A stretch of 42,681 nt of DNA from Gemmatimonadaceae bacterium (GCA_036273715.1 DASUHB010000078.1:1-42681), one strand, 5' to 3'; shown: positions 1 through 8,587, numbered from the stretch's first letter. The notes: generated from the letters alone by a model not told the origin. Numbers and translations: made by a program.

Positions 1-128
1 CGTTTCTCCCACAGCGGTTTGGGCACCACGCCGAACATCGCGCCGCCGTCGAGCTTGAGCGCGCCGGCCTGGATCGCGTGTACCGTCCAGGCGCCGATCG
101 TTCGCTTGAGTACCTGCGGTGTGTCCAT
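1..128 (-). CDS. MBL-fold metallo-hydrolase, N-terminal part (runs off the window)
   Basis: The minus strand reads from an ATG at 128 to the window edge, giving 42 residues. The stretch around LDGGAMFGVVPKPLW resembles the N-terminus of a group of metallo-beta-lactamase-fold hydrolases (lactonase-like proteins) that begin with a short strand, then a GAMFG(V)VPK segment before the first metal motif. The zinc-binding HxHxDH motif would lie outside the window, so activity cannot be judged. The gene starts 12 bases after the stop of the exonuclease gene on the same strand, so the two are probably co-transcribed. The family assignment rests on a short N-terminal stretch only; the substrate is unknown. 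Confidence 0.65.
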   Translation of the reverse strand, partial: MDTPQVLKRTIGAWTVHAIQAGALKLDGGAMFGVVPKPLWEK

Positions 129-140
129 CGGCGCGTGCTC

Positions 141-1103
141 CTAACCCTGCCCTTCGCCCCAGCCGTCGGACCAGCGCGGCATCGACGAGCGGCGGCCGCG
201 ACGGCGCCGACCGCGACGGGGCGCCGCGACGAGTTGCTCGAGATCGTTCCACCGAGTGCAGTCGAGCGCGCGTGCCTGGTCCAACAGCCGCAGCAGCACG
301 TGCGCCGTCGCGTGCGCATCGCCGCCCGCGCGGTGACGATCGGTGATCTCGATGTCGTAGTACCGCGCGAGACTGTCGAGCCGCCGGCTGCGCAGATACG
401 GCAGCACGCGCCGAGCCAGACGGACCGTGCACAGCTTGCGCCCAACGAGGCGACGCCCGCGCGCACGCACCAGCTCGGCGCTCAGAAATCGCCAATCGAA
501 CTCGACGTTGTGCGCCACGAAGACGTGGCCCTCGAGCACGCGCAGCAGCTCGTCGCACACGTCGCCGAAGACGGGCGCGTGGCGGACCATGGCGGCGTCG
601 ATGTGCGTCAGCGCGGTGATCATGCGCGGAATCGGGCGCTCGGGGTTGACCAGCGTCTCGAACCGCTCACACACCACGCCGTTGCGCACGACCACGGCGG
701 CGACTTCAGTGATCCGGTCGCCGTGCCAGGCGCGCATCCCGGTGGTTTCGGTGTCCACGACGACCCAGCTCAGCTCGCCTAACTCATCGCGGTCGGGTGC
801 CGCGGCAGGCTGCGGCGCCGGCGCGTCCGCCGCCACGGCGCGGACGGCGGCGCGCGCGGCGACGATCGCGGCGCCGCGCGGTGCCAGCGACCACTGGCCG
901 GCGGCGTCGCGCATGAATTCGGGCCGCCCGGCGAAGAGCGCGAACGCCATCTGCTCCGCCACCACCCGCGGCGCGCCGGGCAGCTGGCAGACGTGCTCGA
1001 TGAGCGCGACCGCGTCGGCCGGGCCACTGCCTAACAATTCGCAGGCGCGGCGCGTGAGGACGGTGTCGGTGAGCCGCGTCGAGAGGCCATCCATCGGCGT
1101 CAT
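141..1103 (-). CDS. DEDDh 3'-5' exonuclease, DnaQ/PolIII epsilon-like
   Basis: A 320-residue protein. Residues about 111-275 form an RNase T/DnaQ exonuclease domain: VVVDTETTG (Asp117, Glu119) is ExoI, AHNVEFDWRFL is ExoII, and HRAGGDAHATAHVL holds the ExoIII histidine and aspartate, so the DEDDh catalytic set looks complete. It would remove nucleotides from 3' ends, for proofreading or repair. Residues 1-95 form an extra alanine-rich domain not found in the replicative epsilon subunit, and the last 30 residues are very basic (a run of Arg) and may bind DNA. It lies downstream of arcA on the same strand with a 37-base gap. Whether it proofreads for PolIII or is a stand-alone repair nuclease cannot be told from sequence. 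Confidence 0.85.
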   Translation of the reverse strand: MTPMDGLSTRLTDTVLTRRACELLGSGPADAVALIEHVCQLPGAPRVVAEQMAFALFAGRPEFMRDAAGQWSLAPRGAAIVAARAAVRAVAADAPAPQPAAAPDRDELGELSWVVVDTETTGMRAWHGDRITEVAAVVVRNGVVCERFETLVNPERPIPRMITALTHIDAAMVRHAPVFGDVCDELLRVLEGHVFVAHNVEFDWRFLSAELVRARGRRLVGRKLCTVRLARRVLPYLRSRRLDSLARYYDIEITDRHRAGGDAHATAHVLLRLLDQARALDCTRWNDLEQLVAAPRRGRRRRGRRSSMPRWSDGWGEGQG

Positions 1104-1140
1104 CGGCGGCCCGGGCGCATATGCCTAACGGGAGCCGCGC

Positions 1141-2376
1141 TCAGGACCACGGATCGTCGCGCTCGAGAGGCAGCGTCATGCAGCGCGGACCGCCTCCCCC
1201 GCGCACGAGCTCCGCGCCCTCGAACGTGATCACCGCGCGCTCGCCGTCGCGAATGCGCTCCTGGCCCGTGAGGAAGTTGACCGCGGGCACCACCTTGAAT
1301 CCCATCTTCTGCAGCTCGCACAACGTCGCCTCGTTGCGCGTGTACGATATCGCGACGCCCGGACGCGTCGTCACGAAGTTGCAGCCGCTCGACCACTGCT
1401 CCCGCTCCTGCACGATGCGATGTTCTCCGCCGCAGAACACCGGCTCCATCGGAAGGCCAACGTTCTGCAATGCGGCAAAGATATTCGGCATCTCGCTCAT
1501 GTGCCGCTGCCCCTTGCGACGATGGAGCACCGCCAGACGCTCCGCCCCCACGAAATGCGGCGGATAGATCGCCGCCAACTCGCGGTCCAGCTGCGTGAAG
1601 ATCATGTCGAGGTGGATCGCCGTGTGCTCCTTGGGCATCACGACGATGATCACGTCCGTGACCGGCGTGTGCGCGAACAAGAGCTCGGAGACATGATCGA
1701 TGGCGGCCGGGCTCGTGCGCTCGCTGAAGCCCATCACGAGCGTATCGGCGCGCAACGGGTGCACGTCGCCGCCCTCGATCGTGTAGTTGTTTCGGCGCTC
1801 GGCCGCTCCATCGTACAGAATGCCTTGATTGGAGAGCAACGGATGATAGCGGAACAGCGCCTTCATGATCAGCTCTTCGGACCAGCGCACACCGTAGCGC
1901 ATGGAGCCGATGAGAATGTGTCCGCCGATCACCATCGCCGTATCGCGGGTGAAGAACAAGTTGGGCAATGGCGGCAGCATGTAGCCCGACTCGTTGAGCG
2001 CCTTGGCCAACGGGCCGGGCTCTTCGCCCTCTCCTTCGATGAGCATCTTCACGAGCTCGTCGGGCGGACGCTGGCCGATCTTCGAGGCTAACGGACCGGA
2101 TGGGACGACGTCGGTGGTCTCGCGGACGAGCAGGTTGCGCGCTTCGTCGAGCACCGCGACCTCGGCGAGGAGGTCGCGCACGTAATGTACGCGCGCGAAA
2201 CGCTCCAGGATGGCCACGAAACGCCGATGCTCCCGCTCGGCGTTTTCGAGATCGACGATGTCGTCGTAGAGGTAGTCTTCGCGGTTCGCCGGCGTCACCG
2301 CGAGGAGCTCGGGTCCCGGCGTGTGAACCAGGACAGCGCGTAGCGATCCAACCTCGGAAGTGACGTTGACAGGCAT
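1141..2376 (-). CDS. arcA: arginine deiminase
   Basis: A 411-residue protein with the hallmarks of arginine deiminase, which hydrolyses L-arginine to L-citrulline and ammonia in the cytoplasm, the first step of the ADI pathway. Family motifs are in order: FTRDTAMV (substrate-binding Asp), EGGDVHPL, HLDMIF (catalytic His), and near the C-terminus GGGGPRCMT with the nucleophilic Cys at about residue 399. Length matches the family (about 400-420). No ornithine carbamoyltransferase or carbamate kinase gene is visible beside it, so energy recovery would need genes elsewhere. It is divergent from rex, and the shared intergenic region carries a perfect Rex operator. NADH/NAD-dependent control is therefore likely (inference), as known for arc genes in some Gram-positive bacteria. 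Confidence 0.95.
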   Translation of the reverse strand: MPVNVTSEVGSLRAVLVHTPGPELLAVTPANREDYLYDDIVDLENAEREHRRFVAILERFARVHYVRDLLAEVAVLDEARNLLVRETTDVVPSGPLASKIGQRPPDELVKMLIEGEGEEPGPLAKALNESGYMLPPLPNLFFTRDTAMVIGGHILIGSMRYGVRWSEELIMKALFRYHPLLSNQGILYDGAAERRNNYTIEGGDVHPLRADTLVMGFSERTSPAAIDHVSELLFAHTPVTDVIIVVMPKEHTAIHLDMIFTQLDRELAAIYPPHFVGAERLAVLHRRKGQRHMSEMPNIFAALQNVGLPMEPVFCGGEHRIVQEREQWSSGCNFVTTRPGVAISYTRNEATLCELQKMGFKVVPAVNFLTGQERIRDGERAVITFEGAELVRGGGGPRCMTLPLERDDPWS

Positions 2377-2463
2377 AGATACAGCAAGCTAACGCGAACC
2401 CATGTGAAGCTGCCATAGCGCGGGGTAGAGATTTCCGGCTGGCGTGGGAGCGCGGCGTCCGAT

Positions 2464-2487
2464 AACTTGTGAAGAAATTCACAAGTT
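2464..2487. promoter_or_regulatory. Rex operator (ROP) between arcA and rex
   Basis: TTGTGAAGAAATTCACAA at 2467-2484 is an exact match to the known Rex site pattern TTGTGAA-N4-TTCACAA. The symmetry extends three bases on each side, giving 10-base arms (2464-2473 and 2478-2487) around GAAA. It lies 15 bases before the likely rex start and 88 bases before the arcA start. A -10-like GATAAC just upstream suggests it overlaps the rex promoter, so autoregulation is likely, with possible control of arcA. Confidence 0.9.
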
Positions 2488-2501
2488 CAGCCTGCCCACC
2501 C

Positions 2502-3122
2502 GTGAAACGGATCGCTGACTCCACGGTTCGTCGCCTGTCTCTCTATCTGCGCTTCCTCGAGGACTTCGAGAAGCGAGGCATCGCGACAATCTCGAGCGAC
2601 GAACTGGCCGCCCGCGGCGGGACGACATCGGCGCAGGTCAGGAAGGACCTGTCGTTCTTCGGCTCGTTCGGGAAGCGCGGCCTCGGATACTCAGTGGCCG
2701 AGTTGGCGGCGAGACTCAGACAGATCCTCGGACTCGAGCGGGAGTGGCAGGTGATCATCATCGGCGCCGGAAAAATCGGCGCCGCGCTCGCGCAATATCA
2801 CGGCTTCGCGCAGCGCGGATTCCGGATCGTCGCCGTGTACGATTCCGACCCGGCGAAGGTGGGCCGGTCCGTGGACGGCCTGGTGATCCGGGCGCTCGCG
2901 TCCCTGCCCGATGAAGTGAAGCATCAGCCGCCGGACATCGCCGTGCTGGCCGTACCGGCCACGTCGGCGCAGGAAGTGGCGGACATGGTTGTGAAGGCGG
3001 GCATCCGCGCGATCCTCAATTTCGCGCCGCAACAATTGCAGGTGCCGGACACGGTTGCGGTGAAGGCGGTCAACATGGCGATGGAGCTCGAGGGCCTGTC
3101 GTTTGCCTTGACGAACGGGTGA
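2502..3122 (+). CDS. rex: redox-sensing transcriptional repressor Rex
   Basis: From GTG 2502 this gives 206 residues, the usual Rex length. The N-terminal winged helix (about 1-75: RRLSLYLRFLEDF, ISSDELA, TTSAQVRKDLSFFGSFGKRGLGY) binds the operator. It is followed by a Rossmann domain with IIIGAGKIGAAL that senses the NADH/NAD+ ratio, and a C-terminal swap helix. An in-frame GTG at 2469 also exists, but it lies inside the Rex operator and would add a non-family leader; I prefer 2502, which gives MKRIADSTVRRLSLY, close to the standard Rex N-terminus. No strong Shine-Dalgarno sequence is visible. The gene is divergent from arcA and converges on rsmA. Confidence 0.93.
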   Translation: MKRIADSTVRRLSLYLRFLEDFEKRGIATISSDELAARGGTTSAQVRKDLSFFGSFGKRGLGYSVAELAARLRQILGLEREWQVIIIGAGKIGAALAQYHGFAQRGFRIVAVYDSDPAKVGRSVDGLVIRALASLPDEVKHQPPDIAVLAVPATSAQEVADMVVKAGIRAILNFAPQQLQVPDTVAVKAVNMAMELEGLSFALTNG

Positions 3123-3131
3123 CGACCACCG

Positions 3132-3157
3132 GCCGCGGGCGGCCTTCTGCCCGCGGC
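3132..3157. terminator. hairpin between convergent rex and rsmA
   Basis: GCCGCGGGC (3132-3140) and GCCCGCGGC (3149-3157) form a perfect 9-base stem with an 8-base loop, starting 9 bases after the rex stop. There is no clear T-tract on either strand, so it is terminator-like rather than a classic intrinsic terminator. Its place between two convergent genes supports a termination role. Confidence 0.5.
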
Positions 3158-3204
3158 TCGCCCGTGATCGATCAGACCGACGCCCGGGCGGGCAATGCGC
3201 TGCG

Positions 3205-4053
3205 TTAGGCGCGCCGCGCGTCACGGACCGCGCGCGCGAGCTCCGCGAACCGTTCGACGGGCAGCGTCTCGGGCCGCGCAGCGCCATCGACACCCGCGCG
3301 CGCCAGGAGGACATCCACCTCGTCGGGGGGAAGGCCGGTGAGCGTCCGCATCACGCGGCGCAGCTGCTTCCGGCGCAGTCCGAACACGTCCTGCACGAAG
3401 CCCCGGAACGACGTCTCGAGGTCGGGCGGCACGATCGGCGACTCGAGCGGCGTGAGTCGCACGACCGCGCTCTCCACCGACGGTGCGGGCTGGAACGCGC
3501 CCGCCTTGACGCCGAACAGCAGCTCGGCGCGCGCGAACGCGCGGACGTTCACCGAGAGTGAGCCGTACGTCTTGCCTCCCGGCGGCGCCACGATGCGTTC
3601 GGCGACCTCGCGCTGCACGAGGAAGACCGCGCGCTTGGGTCGCGGCGCGGCGAGGGCCTGGAAGATGATCGGAGTGGTGATGTAGTACGGCACGTTGCCG
3701 ACGAGCACGTAGCTGCCCGAGGCCGCCGCGCCTAACTCGCCCACCGCCACCGCGAGCACATCGCCCTCGATGATCGAGACGTTGGCGTCGTCCGCATAGC
3801 GGCGCCGAAGCGTCTGGGCGAGGCCGCGGTCCAGCTCGATGGCGATCACCCGCGCGGCCCGCTCGCGGAGCGCGTCGGTGAGCGTTCCCCGGCCCGGCCC
3901 GATTTCGACGACTGTGTCGTCCGGCTGGAGCATGGCCGCATCGGCGATGCGGCCGAGGATGCGGGGATCGGTGAGAAAGTGCTGGCCGAATCGCTTCCGC
4001 GGCCGCGCCGGCGGGGGCGCCGGCGCGCGCGCCGCGCGGCGGGATCCCGGCAT
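3205..4053 (-). CDS. rsmA: 16S rRNA (adenine1518-N6/adenine1519-N6)-dimethyltransferase
   Basis: A 282-residue protein from ATG 4053. It transfers four methyl groups from S-adenosylmethionine to two adjacent adenines in helix 45 of 16S rRNA during small-subunit maturation. Visible motifs are the family opening RKRFGQHFLTD, motif I VVEIGPGRGTLT, IIEGDVL, and the catalytic NVPYYITTPI (NxPY); the C-terminal helical domain has the usual GLRRKQLRR. The open frame continues far upstream, but that part is a shadow of the phosphatase gene. The ATG 5 bases after the phosphatase stop gives a normal N-terminus with a proline-rich leader. The stop codon TAA lies inside a copy of the dispersed word GCCTAACG. 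It is last in the long minus-strand run. Confidence 0.95.
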   Translation of the reverse strand: MPGSRRAARAPAPPPARPRKRFGQHFLTDPRILGRIADAAMLQPDDTVVEIGPGRGTLTDALRERAARVIAIELDRGLAQTLRRRYADDANVSIIEGDVLAVAVGELGAAASGSYVLVGNVPYYITTPIIFQALAAPRPKRAVFLVQREVAERIVAPPGGKTYGSLSVNVRAFARAELLFGVKAGAFQPAPSVESAVVRLTPLESPIVPPDLETSFRGFVQDVFGLRRKQLRRVMRTLTGLPPDEVDVLLARAGVDGAARPETLPVERFAELARAVRDARRA

Positions 4054-4058
4054 CGGGC

Positions 4059-5657
4059 CTAACTGCGCACCAGCATCACCGCCATGTCGTCGCGCTGCAC
4101 GGCGGTGCCGATGTGGTCGGAGAGTTGGGCGAACATCTGCTGCAGGATCGTGAACGGCGGCTCGGCGTGCATGCGGCGCACGGTATCGACGATGGGTTGT
4201 TCGCCGAAGCGGCGGCCGAAGCGGTCGCGGGCGTCGCTCACGCCGTCGGTGAACAGCAGCAGCAGGTCGACGCCCGGCGCCCACGGCCGCGTGCGGGCCG
4301 ACTGCGCCGATTCTACCATGCCTAACGGCGGATCGAGCGCCGGCAGCCGCTCGCAGGCGCCGTCGCCAGTCACGTGGTAGGCGTGCGGGTGGCCGGCGTT
4401 GGCGTAGCGCAGCATGCCCGCCCGCCGGTCGATGACGCCGTAGAAGGTGGACACGAACATTTCCGTCGTGGCGAGCTCCTCGCGCAGGGTGGCGAGGAGG
4501 GCGCCCAGCATGCGGCCCGGGTCGTTCGAGCCCTGGGCGTGGATGGCGGACGCGCTCATCACCAGGGCCATGATCAGCGCCGCGCGGTAGCCGTGGCTGG
4601 ACACGTCGCCGATCATGACGCCGGTGCGCTCCTCGCCTAACTGAAACAGATTGTAAAAGTCGCCGCCCACGCTCTCGGCGGGCACCACCCGCGCCGCCAC
4701 CTCGGCCGCCGGACCCACGATCTCGGTGCGCGGCAGCAGCTTCATCTGGAGGTCGTGCGCCAGCTCCAGCTCCTGCACCAGGCGCTGCTGGCTGAGCGAT
4801 GCGCGCACGAGCCGCGTGTTCTGGATGGCCGTCCCGATCTGCGTCGCGATCGCGGTGATGAGCTTCTGATCGCCGGCCGAGAACGCCTGGCCCGATGCGC
4901 GGTCGGAGAGATTCACCACGCCTAACGGCTCCGAGCCGCCGCCGGGCGATGTCCACATGATCGGCACCGAGAGCATCGTGCCCCGCCGGTAGATCGCTTC
5001 GGCCGGACACGGATCCGCGTCATCCTCCGTCACCACCATCGCGCGCTGGTCGCGGAAGACGCGCGCCGACACGCTGCACTCGTCGGTGAGCGCGATCGGC
5101 GGCACCTCCAGCGCCGGCACCCCGATCGCCGCCACGGTCTGCAGCGTGTCGGTGACGCGATCGTGCACGAGGATCGAGCCCCGCCGCGCGCCCACCGTCT
5201 CCGACACTTCCTTGAGAATGGTCGATGCGGCTTCGCCTAACGCGACCGTGCGGCCGAGAATCTCGGTGATCGTGTACAGCAGGTTGATCTCTTCGTAGCG
5301 CTCGGCCAGCTCGTTGGCGGCGTGCTCGACCTCGAGAGCCGATTGGAGGTATTGCGAAACGACGGGGAGGAGAAAGCGGAGATAGTTCTCGAGCGAGGCG
5401 GCGGGGTCGAGCGACGGGCCAATCACCAACCAACACCGGCGCGGTCCGGGCAGTTTGGTCACGATCGCGGGACCGCCCGGCGAGTCCACCGTGCAAGGCG
5501 GACCCACATCCAACGGCGGGGTCCAGCCGAGGACGCCGACGGCAGGTGTGGACGCCGCGAGCCGCGCCGGCAGCCGGCCGTCTTCCTCGGCCCACACCGC
5601 GGCGGCGCAGCCCGTCGCATCGCGAAACGCACTCAACACCGTTTGCAGATCAGTCAT
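4059..5657 (-). CDS. GAF-domain PP2C-type serine phosphatase (RsbU/SpoIIE family)
   Basis: A 532-residue cytoplasmic signalling phosphatase. Residues 1-110 form an uncharacterised N-terminal region, 110-130 look coiled-coil, about 130-285 form a GAF sensor domain, and about 290-310 a helical linker (LAHDLQMKLLPR). Residues 315-530 form the PP2C/SpoIIE catalytic domain with metal ligands in VGGDFY (Asp333), IGDVSSHG (Asp351), FTDGVSDA (Asp471) and QRDDMAV (Asp523/524). By family it dephosphorylates an STAS-domain anti-anti-sigma factor. Its start overlaps the end of the RsbW-like gene by 8 bases, so the two are translationally coupled, and an STAS gene lies just upstream. The four TTA leucine codons I found are all inside GTTAGGC. 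What the GAF domain senses is unknown. Confidence 0.88.
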   Translation of the reverse strand: MTDLQTVLSAFRDATGCAAAVWAEEDGRLPARLAASTPAVGVLGWTPPLDVGPPCTVDSPGGPAIVTKLPGPRRCWLVIGPSLDPAASLENYLRFLLPVVSQYLQSALEVEHAANELAERYEEINLLYTITEILGRTVALGEAASTILKEVSETVGARRGSILVHDRVTDTLQTVAAIGVPALEVPPIALTDECSVSARVFRDQRAMVVTEDDADPCPAEAIYRRGTMLSVPIMWTSPGGGSEPLGVVNLSDRASGQAFSAGDQKLITAIATQIGTAIQNTRLVRASLSQQRLVQELELAHDLQMKLLPRTEIVGPAAEVAARVVPAESVGGDFYNLFQLGEERTGVMIGDVSSHGYRAALIMALVMSASAIHAQGSNDPGRMLGALLATLREELATTEMFVSTFYGVIDRRAGMLRYANAGHPHAYHVTGDGACERLPALDPPLGMVESAQSARTRPWAPGVDLLLLFTDGVSDARDRFGRRFGEQPIVDTVRRMHAEPPFTILQQMFAQLSDHIGTAVQRDDMAVMLVRS

Positions 5658-6114
5658 GCCGGCGCATCGTGAGCCGCACCACGTTGCCGTGGTTCGCGAA
5701 CCGTTCCACGCTGTCCATGAGTTGCGCCATCAAGAACAACCCGCGTCCGTCTTCGCGCACGAGATTCTCCGGACTCGTCGCGTCCACCAGACATTCGGCA
5801 AGATCGAAGCCGGTGCCTTCGTCCACCACTTCGAGCACCAGGCGCTCGCGATTCACGTCGCAGCGCACCTGGACCCGCTTGGAACTGTGCTCGCGATTCC
5901 CGCGCAGAATCGCGTTCGACAGCGCCTCGGTGAGCGCGACGGGAACGTTCAGCGAAACCTGGCGCGTGCTATACGCCAGCTGCTCGCACTGACGCGTAAT
6001 CATCTCGACCACGCGCTCGATGTACCGCACGTCGCTCGGAATTTCGAGCTCCAGCGCCAGGTGCAGGCTGCCGATCGGCAGACCGCCCGGGCGATCCTGC
6101 GACGTCATGTGCAC
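5650..6114 (-). CDS. RsbW-like anti-sigma factor / serine kinase (HATPase)
   Basis: A 154-residue single-domain GHKL ATPase of the RsbW/SpoIIAB type. The N-box is TEALSNAILRGN (Glu63, Asn66), the G1 box is VVDEGTGFD (Asp98), and GRGLFLM (123-129) completes the ATP lid. Proteins of this family either hold a sigma factor or output protein inactive or phosphorylate an STAS partner. It sits between an STAS gene and an RsbU-like phosphatase gene, which is the standard partner-switch set. A second in-frame ATG two codons later (6108) is an equally possible start. No sigma factor gene is adjacent, so the output is unknown. Confidence 0.88.
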   Translation of the reverse strand: MHMTSQDRPGGLPIGSLHLALELEIPSDVRYIERVVEMITRQCEQLAYSTRQVSLNVPVALTEALSNAILRGNREHSSKRVQVRCDVNRERLVLEVVDEGTGFDLAECLVDATSPENLVREDGRGLFLMAQLMDSVERFANHGNVVRLTMRRHD

Positions 6115-6138
6115 GCGTAACGTGTCGTGAGTCCGCCG

Positions 6139-6471
6139 CTAAAAGGACTCGAGCGCGCGCTCGCGGGTGTCGGCGATCTGGAACAGCGTATCGAGCTTGG
6201 TGAGCTCGAACAACGTCTTGAGGTCGTCGTTGAGGTTGGCGAGTCGCAGCTCCCCGCCCTGCTCGCGAATCTTCTTGGACAACGAGACGAGGACGCCCAA
6301 CCCCGAGCTGTCGATGTATCCCGTTTGGCTGAAGTCGATCAAGAACTTTTTCTCGCCACGCTCGAGCTCGTCGAGAACCTTCTGCTTGAGCTCCTGGCGG
6401 TTCCCCACGATGAGCTGACCCTCCACATCCACCACGACAATGTCTCCCTGCTTCCTGAGTGCGAAGCTCAT
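6139..6471 (-). CDS. STAS-domain anti-anti-sigma factor (RsbV/SpoIIAA-like)
   Basis: A 110-residue single STAS domain. The motif [13 protein letters not shown] (Ser55/Ser56) contains the conserved phosphorylatable serine. By family logic it is phosphorylated by the RsbW-like kinase and reactivated by the RsbU-like phosphatase encoded downstream. Its ATG overlaps the pta stop codon (ATGA), so expression is coupled to pta. It ends 25 bases before the kinase gene. Sequence identifies the family firmly; the controlled output is not visible. Confidence 0.92.
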   Translation of the reverse strand: MSFALRKQGDIVVVDVEGQLIVGNRQELKQKVLDELERGEKKFLIDFSQTGYIDSSGLGVLVSLSKKIREQGGELRLANLNDDLKTLFELTKLDTLFQIADTRERALESF

Positions 6472-7529
6472 GTCTCGGTCTCCCGTCGGAATTCGCGCGC
6501 CGATTGCGTGTGCGCGCCGGTTGCAACTCCCGTGTCGCCCGCATCGAGCGACTGCAGCGCAGTGATCGCAGCCACATTGATAATGTCATCGGTCGAGGCG
6601 CCGCGCGAGAGATCGGAGCACGGACGCGCGAGGCCCTGCACGATGGGTCCGATGGCCCGGGCATGCGCCAGTCGTTCCACGAGCTTGTATGCGATGTTCC
6701 CGGCATCCAGCGACGGGAACACCAGCACATTTGCTGTGCCGGCCACCGCGCTGCCCGTCGCCTTGCGCGCGGCGACTGCGTCGACGAGCGCCGCGTCACC
6801 CTGCAATTCTCCGTCCACGGCGAAGGGCACCCCTCGCTGGCGGAGCAAGGCCGTGGCGTCGCGCACGGTATCCACCGACGGCCCGCTGCCACTGCCGAGC
6901 GTGCTGTACGAGAGGAGCGCGACACGGGGTTCATCGCCGACGATGCGCACGCGGTCGCGCGCCGCGGCGATCGCGATGTCGGCCAGCTGCTCGGCCGTTG
7001 GGCGAACGACGACGGCGCAGTCGGCGAACGTGAGCACCTCGGGGTCGTTGGGCGCGGTGCGAAACGGCGGCACCACCATGTAGAACGCGCTCGAGACCGT
7101 GATGACGCCCGTCGCCGGCCCAACGGCGGCGAGCGCGGCGCGCATCACCTCGGCGGTGGTGTGCGCGGCCCCGGCGACGCAGCCGTCGGCCTCGCCCAAC
7201 GCGACGAGCCCGTCGGCGAACACGAGCGGATCCTGCACGAGCGCGGCCGCGGCATCGCGGGTGAGGCCCCGTTTCGCGCGGCGCGTGAACAGGTGCTCGG
7301 CGATGCGCTCGCGGCGGGGATCGGCCGCGGGGTCGATCACCGGCACGCCTAACGCGGCCGCGCGGCGTCGGGCGCCTGCGTCGCCGGCCAGCACCAGCGC
7401 CGGAACGACGAGGCCGGCGGCGCTCAGCGCTCGGACGGCGTCGAGCGTCCGGTCGTCGTCGCTTTCCGGGAAGAGGATGCGGCGACCGGCGGCGGCCGCG
7501 CGCGCGCGGACGGTATCGATGAAGCTCAC
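6468..7529 (-). CDS. pta: phosphate acetyltransferase
   Basis: A 353-residue protein interconverting acetyl-CoA plus phosphate with acetyl phosphate plus CoA. The whole PTA/PTB fold is recognisable: [15 protein letters not shown] at the N-terminus, [20 protein letters not shown] in the middle, [34 protein letters not shown], and the C-terminal motif [17 protein letters not shown]. It is the short form, without the extra N-terminal domains of the enterobacterial enzyme. It starts with GTG overlapping the coaD stop and itself overlaps the STAS gene, so coaD, pta and the partner-switch genes form one coupled operon. No acetate kinase gene is visible here. Confidence 0.93.
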   Translation of the reverse strand: MSFIDTVRARAAAAGRRILFPESDDDRTLDAVRALSAAGLVVPALVLAGDAGARRRAAALGVPVIDPAADPRRERIAEHLFTRRAKRGLTRDAAAALVQDPLVFADGLVALGEADGCVAGAAHTTAEVMRAALAAVGPATGVITVSSAFYMVVPPFRTAPNDPEVLTFADCAVVVRPTAEQLADIAIAAARDRVRIVGDEPRVALLSYSTLGSGSGPSVDTVRDATALLRQRGVPFAVDGELQGDAALVDAVAARKATGSAVAGTANVLVFPSLDAGNIAYKLVERLAHARAIGPIVQGLARPCSDLSRGASTDDIINVAAITALQSLDAGDTGVATGAHTQSAREFRRETET

Positions 7530-8008
7530 GCCGGATCGAACCGTTCGCGGAGGGCGCGGTGCACGGTGGGATTCACGAGGTCGGCAGTCTCGCCGTGAAA
7601 GCGCGCGATCTCGCGCACGAGGCTCGAGCTCACGTACGTGAGGTCCAGTCTTGGCATCATGAACACGGTTTCCATGTCCGCGTTCAAGTGGCGATTCATG
7701 AGCGCCATCTGGAACTCGTACTCGAAGTCGGCCACGGCGCGGAGCCCGCGAATGGAGAGGGTGGCGCCCACCGCCCGTGCCAGGTCGACGAGCAGTCCAT
7801 CGAACTGGCGGACTTCCACGCGCGGATCGTCGGCAACGGCGCTGCGAATGAATCGAATGCGCTCGTCCACCGAGAAGAGCGGCTGCTTGGAAATGTTGGT
7901 CGCGACGGCCACCACCAACCTGTCGACGAACGACAGGCTGCGCGTGATGAGGTCTTCGTGTCCGTAGGTGATCGGGTCGAAGCTGCCCGCGTAGATGCCG
8001 ATGCGCAT
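7526..8008 (-). CDS. coaD: pantetheine-phosphate adenylyltransferase
   Basis: A 160-residue nucleotidyltransferase that joins 4'-phosphopantetheine and ATP to give dephospho-CoA, the fourth step of CoA synthesis. It opens with [19 protein letters not shown], which holds the (T/S)xGH ATP-binding motif, and has [21 protein letters not shown] and [11 protein letters not shown], all typical of CoaD. Length matches the family. The stop overlaps the pta GTG by four bases; rsmD lies upstream with a gap of 34 bases. The rsmD-coaD order is common in bacteria. Confidence 0.95.
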   Translation of the reverse strand: MRIGIYAGSFDPITYGHEDLITRSLSFVDRLVVAVATNISKQPLFSVDERIRFIRSAVADDPRVEVRQFDGLLVDLARAVGATLSIRGLRAVADFEYEFQMALMNRHLNADMETVFMMPRLDLTYVSSSLVREIARFHGETADLVNPTVHRALRERFDPA

Positions 8009-8042
8009 GGGTGGTGGAGTTGACGTGAGACCAGCGGTCAGA

Positions 8043-8585
8043 CTACTCGGGTGGCGGGGCGTCGTCGGCGCCGTCGCGATAAATCGTGATCACGGTGTCG
8101 CCGTATTTGCGATGCGTCGCTGCATCGGGCAGCGACTCGCGCACGTCGTGCTCCACTGCCAGCACGGTGGCAAATGGGACGTCGAGCCATCGTGCCGCGA
8201 CCTGAGATGCGAGACCGAGACGATACGGCGGGTCCGCGAACGCCACATCGTATGTTCGGGCCGCCAGCCGTTCAATGAATCGCAGTGCGTCGCCGCGATG
8301 CACGCGCGACTGGCCGGCGGCCTGGAGCGTCTCGACGTTGCGGCGCAGCGCCGCCAGGGAGCGCGCGGACACCTCGACGAATTCGACAGAAGCGGCGCCG
8401 CGCGACAGCGCTTCCAGTCCGAGCGCGCCGGAGCCGGCAAACAGGTCGAGCACACGCGCGTCGGGGAGGTCGTGTTGGAGAATGGACATCCACGCTTCGC
8501 GAACCTTGTCGGCGGTTGGGCGGACGCGCGGGTCGGCCGGCGGCACGATGGTCCGGCCGCGCCATCGGCCGCTCACGATGCGCAC
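8043..8585 (-). CDS. rsmD: 16S rRNA (guanine966-N2)-methyltransferase
   Basis: A 180-residue protein from GTG 8585 that methylates G966 of 16S rRNA using S-adenosylmethionine. Motifs are VRIVSGRWRGRTI at the N-terminus, RPTADKVREAWMSIL, the SAM motif VLDLFAGSGALGLEALSRGA, and the catalytic DPPY. The open frame extends 54 bases into recJ, but the GTG just after the recJ stop gives the standard VRI(V/I)(S/G)G(R)WRG beginning. It is tightly linked to recJ upstream and coaD downstream. The 14-residue C-terminal tail (acidic, then Pro) is poorly conserved in the family. Confidence 0.93.
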   Translation of the reverse strand: MRIVSGRWRGRTIVPPADPRVRPTADKVREAWMSILQHDLPDARVLDLFAGSGALGLEALSRGAASVEFVEVSARSLAALRRNVETLQAAGQSRVHRGDALRFIERLAARTYDVAFADPPYRLGLASQVAARWLDVPFATVLAVEHDVRESLPDAATHRKYGDTVITIYRDGADDAPPPE

Positions 8586-8587
8586 CG

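Noticed and set aside
2469-2501. GTG 2469 as the rex start
   Set aside because: It lies inside the Rex operator and adds 11 residues not typical of Rex; GTG 2502 fits better.
4054-5010. N-terminal extension of the rsmA frame by more than 300 residues
   Set aside because: It is the arginine-rich shadow of the phosphatase gene on the same strand; rsmA starts normally at 4053.
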